Shown: positions 5,649 through 6,319 of the stretch, one piece after another | How positions within the stretch are numbered: the stretch's first letter is position 1 | How the letters are laid out: each line of letters begins with the position of its first letter | Origin: an uncultured Propionivibrio sp. | Lineage (GTDB): Bacteria; Pseudomonadota; Gammaproteobacteria; Burkholderiales; Rhodocyclaceae | DNA: 6,319 nt | Direction: 5' to 3' | NCBI GenBank assembly: GCA_938040985.1 | Contig: CALHZD010000106.1 | Location: 1-6,319, forward strand | Program-made: the position numbers and the translations under genes | Notes under the pieces: model-generated | Seen by the model: the letters and a program-made list of their open reading frames with translations, nothing else | Database searches by the model: none | What the model was told of the DNA's origin: nothing

Positions 5649-6072
5649 TCACCCGCCACTCAGTCGCCGTCGTAGTTCGCCATAAGTCACCGTCTCGCCC
5701 ACCTCCCCGGCCAGCGCGGCGATATGCGATTGCCGCGGCTGTTTGACGGCGGTAAGCAGCACGGTATCCGGCGGCTGCGTCCGGATGCGGCGCAGGGTGG
5801 CGAGCGCGGCCTGTTGCGCGGCGCCCTGCAATTCCCCCCGATAGCGTTCGGCAAAAGCAGCAAAGCGGTGCGCGCCGTCCCTGTCCTAGTGATACCTGCG
5901 ACGCAGTTCGGCGCTCGGCGTCAGATCCTTCAGCCAGATCGGCTGCGCCAAAAGTTCCTTGTCGATGCCGCGCGGACACCGCGCGGGCACTGCACGGGTA
6001 AAGGCAGTCGAGAAAAACGCCGGCCTCGCCGCTGCGCGGCTGGTAAGCGTAGATGCGTCGGATGCGTAGCAT
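5649..6072 (-). pseudogene. Broken DUF488 (YeaO-like) gene
   Basis: The ATG at 6072 has GAGAG about eight bases upstream and opens MLRIRRIYAYQ...VFLDCLYP, the usual DUF488 start (where DRLYPRG is expected). A 22-base insertion at 5973-5994 then shifts the frame. Without it the text would run straight into RGIDKELLAQPIWLKDLTPSAELRRRYH. The next codon is an in-frame TAG (5886-5888), probably from CAG. The same frame then continues with DRDGAHRFAAFAERYRGEL and VLLTAVKQPRQSHIAAL to the stop at 5649. All main DUF488 blocks are therefore present in order over about 130 residues. The family is small, soluble and of unsettled function. The Arg-to-Cys change in DRLYP also fits relaxed selection. Three independent lesions make a real pseudogene likelier than sequencing error. 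Confidence 0.8.
5964..5996. repeat. 11-bp imperfect tandem triplication in DUF488 relic
   Basis: On the plus strand the units are GATGCCGCGCG (5964-5974), GACACCGCGCG (5975-5985) and GGCACTGCACG (5986-5996). Two extra units equal the 22 bases by which the DUF488 frame is displaced. Repeat expansion is therefore the simplest cause of the frameshift. Confidence 0.6.
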
Positions 6073-6124
6073 GTTGGTACTCTCTGGGCAGTTACCCATT
6101 CCCACACAAGAAAATTCAGTCATC

Positions 6125-6319
6125 GACGATCACCCGCCTGCCGGGGCGCACCCCTGCCCGGCAGCCCGCGTCAACAGGGCGTTTCCAGGCACCTCCTCTG
6201 AAACCCGCGTGGATAGGGCATCTCCGGGCGCCCTGCCCGGGAACCCTTATAAATAAAGGGCTGGCGGGCAGCCCCTCTGAGAGGCCCTGTTGACAAGGGT
6301 CTCCGGGCATCCCCTGGCG
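6125..6319. repeat. Array of five ~40-bp hairpin-forming units
   Basis: Five units run to the window edge: 6125-6167, 6168-6206, 6207-6246, 6247-6287 and 6288-6319 (cut off). Units 2 to 5 share an AGGGC..TCTCCGGGC..CCC core, and the complete units end in CCC. The four complete units have internal inverted repeats of differing sequence: CTGCCGGG/CCCGGCAG (6138-6145, 6157-6164), GTTTC/GAAAC (6181-6185, 6200-6204), CCGGGC/GCCCGG (6224-6229, 6235-6240) and GGGCTG/CAGCCC (6258-6263, 6269-6274). GTCAACAGGGC (6170-6180) is also the exact complement of GCCCTGTTGAC (6284-6294). No protein is supported in any frame. It is a degenerate minisatellite or an array of structured elements. Confidence 0.65.

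Noticed and set aside
5724..6293. 189-codon plus-strand ORF
   Set aside because: It runs antisense through the DUF488 relic and into the tandem array, and its translation has no domain character.
6125..6319. CRISPR array
   Set aside because: The repeated core is degenerate and the units abut with no distinct unique spacers; no cas gene is visible.

Overview
The window looks like chromosomal DNA from a GC-rich Gram-negative proteobacterium. The protein families (a YhfA-type OsmC protein, an AcpH-type phosphodiesterase, meso-diaminopimelate dehydrogenase, a YjjJ-type HipA kinase) and the amino acid wording of AcpH suggest a betaproteobacterium or a close gammaproteobacterial relative. That is recollection of families, not a database search.

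Left part (1-2888), all plus strand. A gene-free 5' leader of 188 bp is followed by a YhfA-like OsmC protein (189-611) and, 60 bp later, an acyl-carrier-protein phosphodiesterase (672-1319). An intrinsic terminator with a T-run (1382-1420) closes this pair. A stand-alone meso-DAP dehydrogenase gene follows (1456-2361), then a GC-rich hairpin, then a short relic that repeats the diverged last 36 coding bases and stop of that same dehydrogenase gene (2428-2468). A small protein of unknown function with a GGMGSW motif ends this part (2526-2888).

Middle (2889-3414) is an AT-richer spacer of 526 bp without a clear long gene. It holds two ungapped copies of a 63-bp repeat (52 of 63 positions identical), a two-tier hairpin between them, a 29-codon ORF with a good Shine-Dalgarno sequence, and three CTATTC hexamers exactly 12 bp apart. 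These sit just before a YjjJ-type HipA kinase gene (3415-4743), which has a winged-helix N-terminus and no Shine-Dalgarno sequence of its own. No HipB-like partner is visible.

Right part (4791-6319) is decaying. Two minus-strand genes, a DUF2459/TIGR02117-family membrane-anchored protein and a DUF488 (YeaO-like) protein, are both broken. Each frameshift coincides with a short tandem repeat (CG, GCCC, or an 11-bp unit), and the DUF488 gene also has an in-frame TAG. A perfect 10-bp-stem REP-like palindrome lies between them. The window ends inside an array of five imperfect units of about 40 bp; four show a different internal hairpin, and the fifth is cut by the window edge.

The intact genes are mostly independent housekeeping or stress functions rather than one pathway. 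No complete new multi-gene system is evident. The most unusual material is non-coding or degenerate: the hairpin array, the paired 63-bp repeats, and the arrangement in front of the HipA-like gene.
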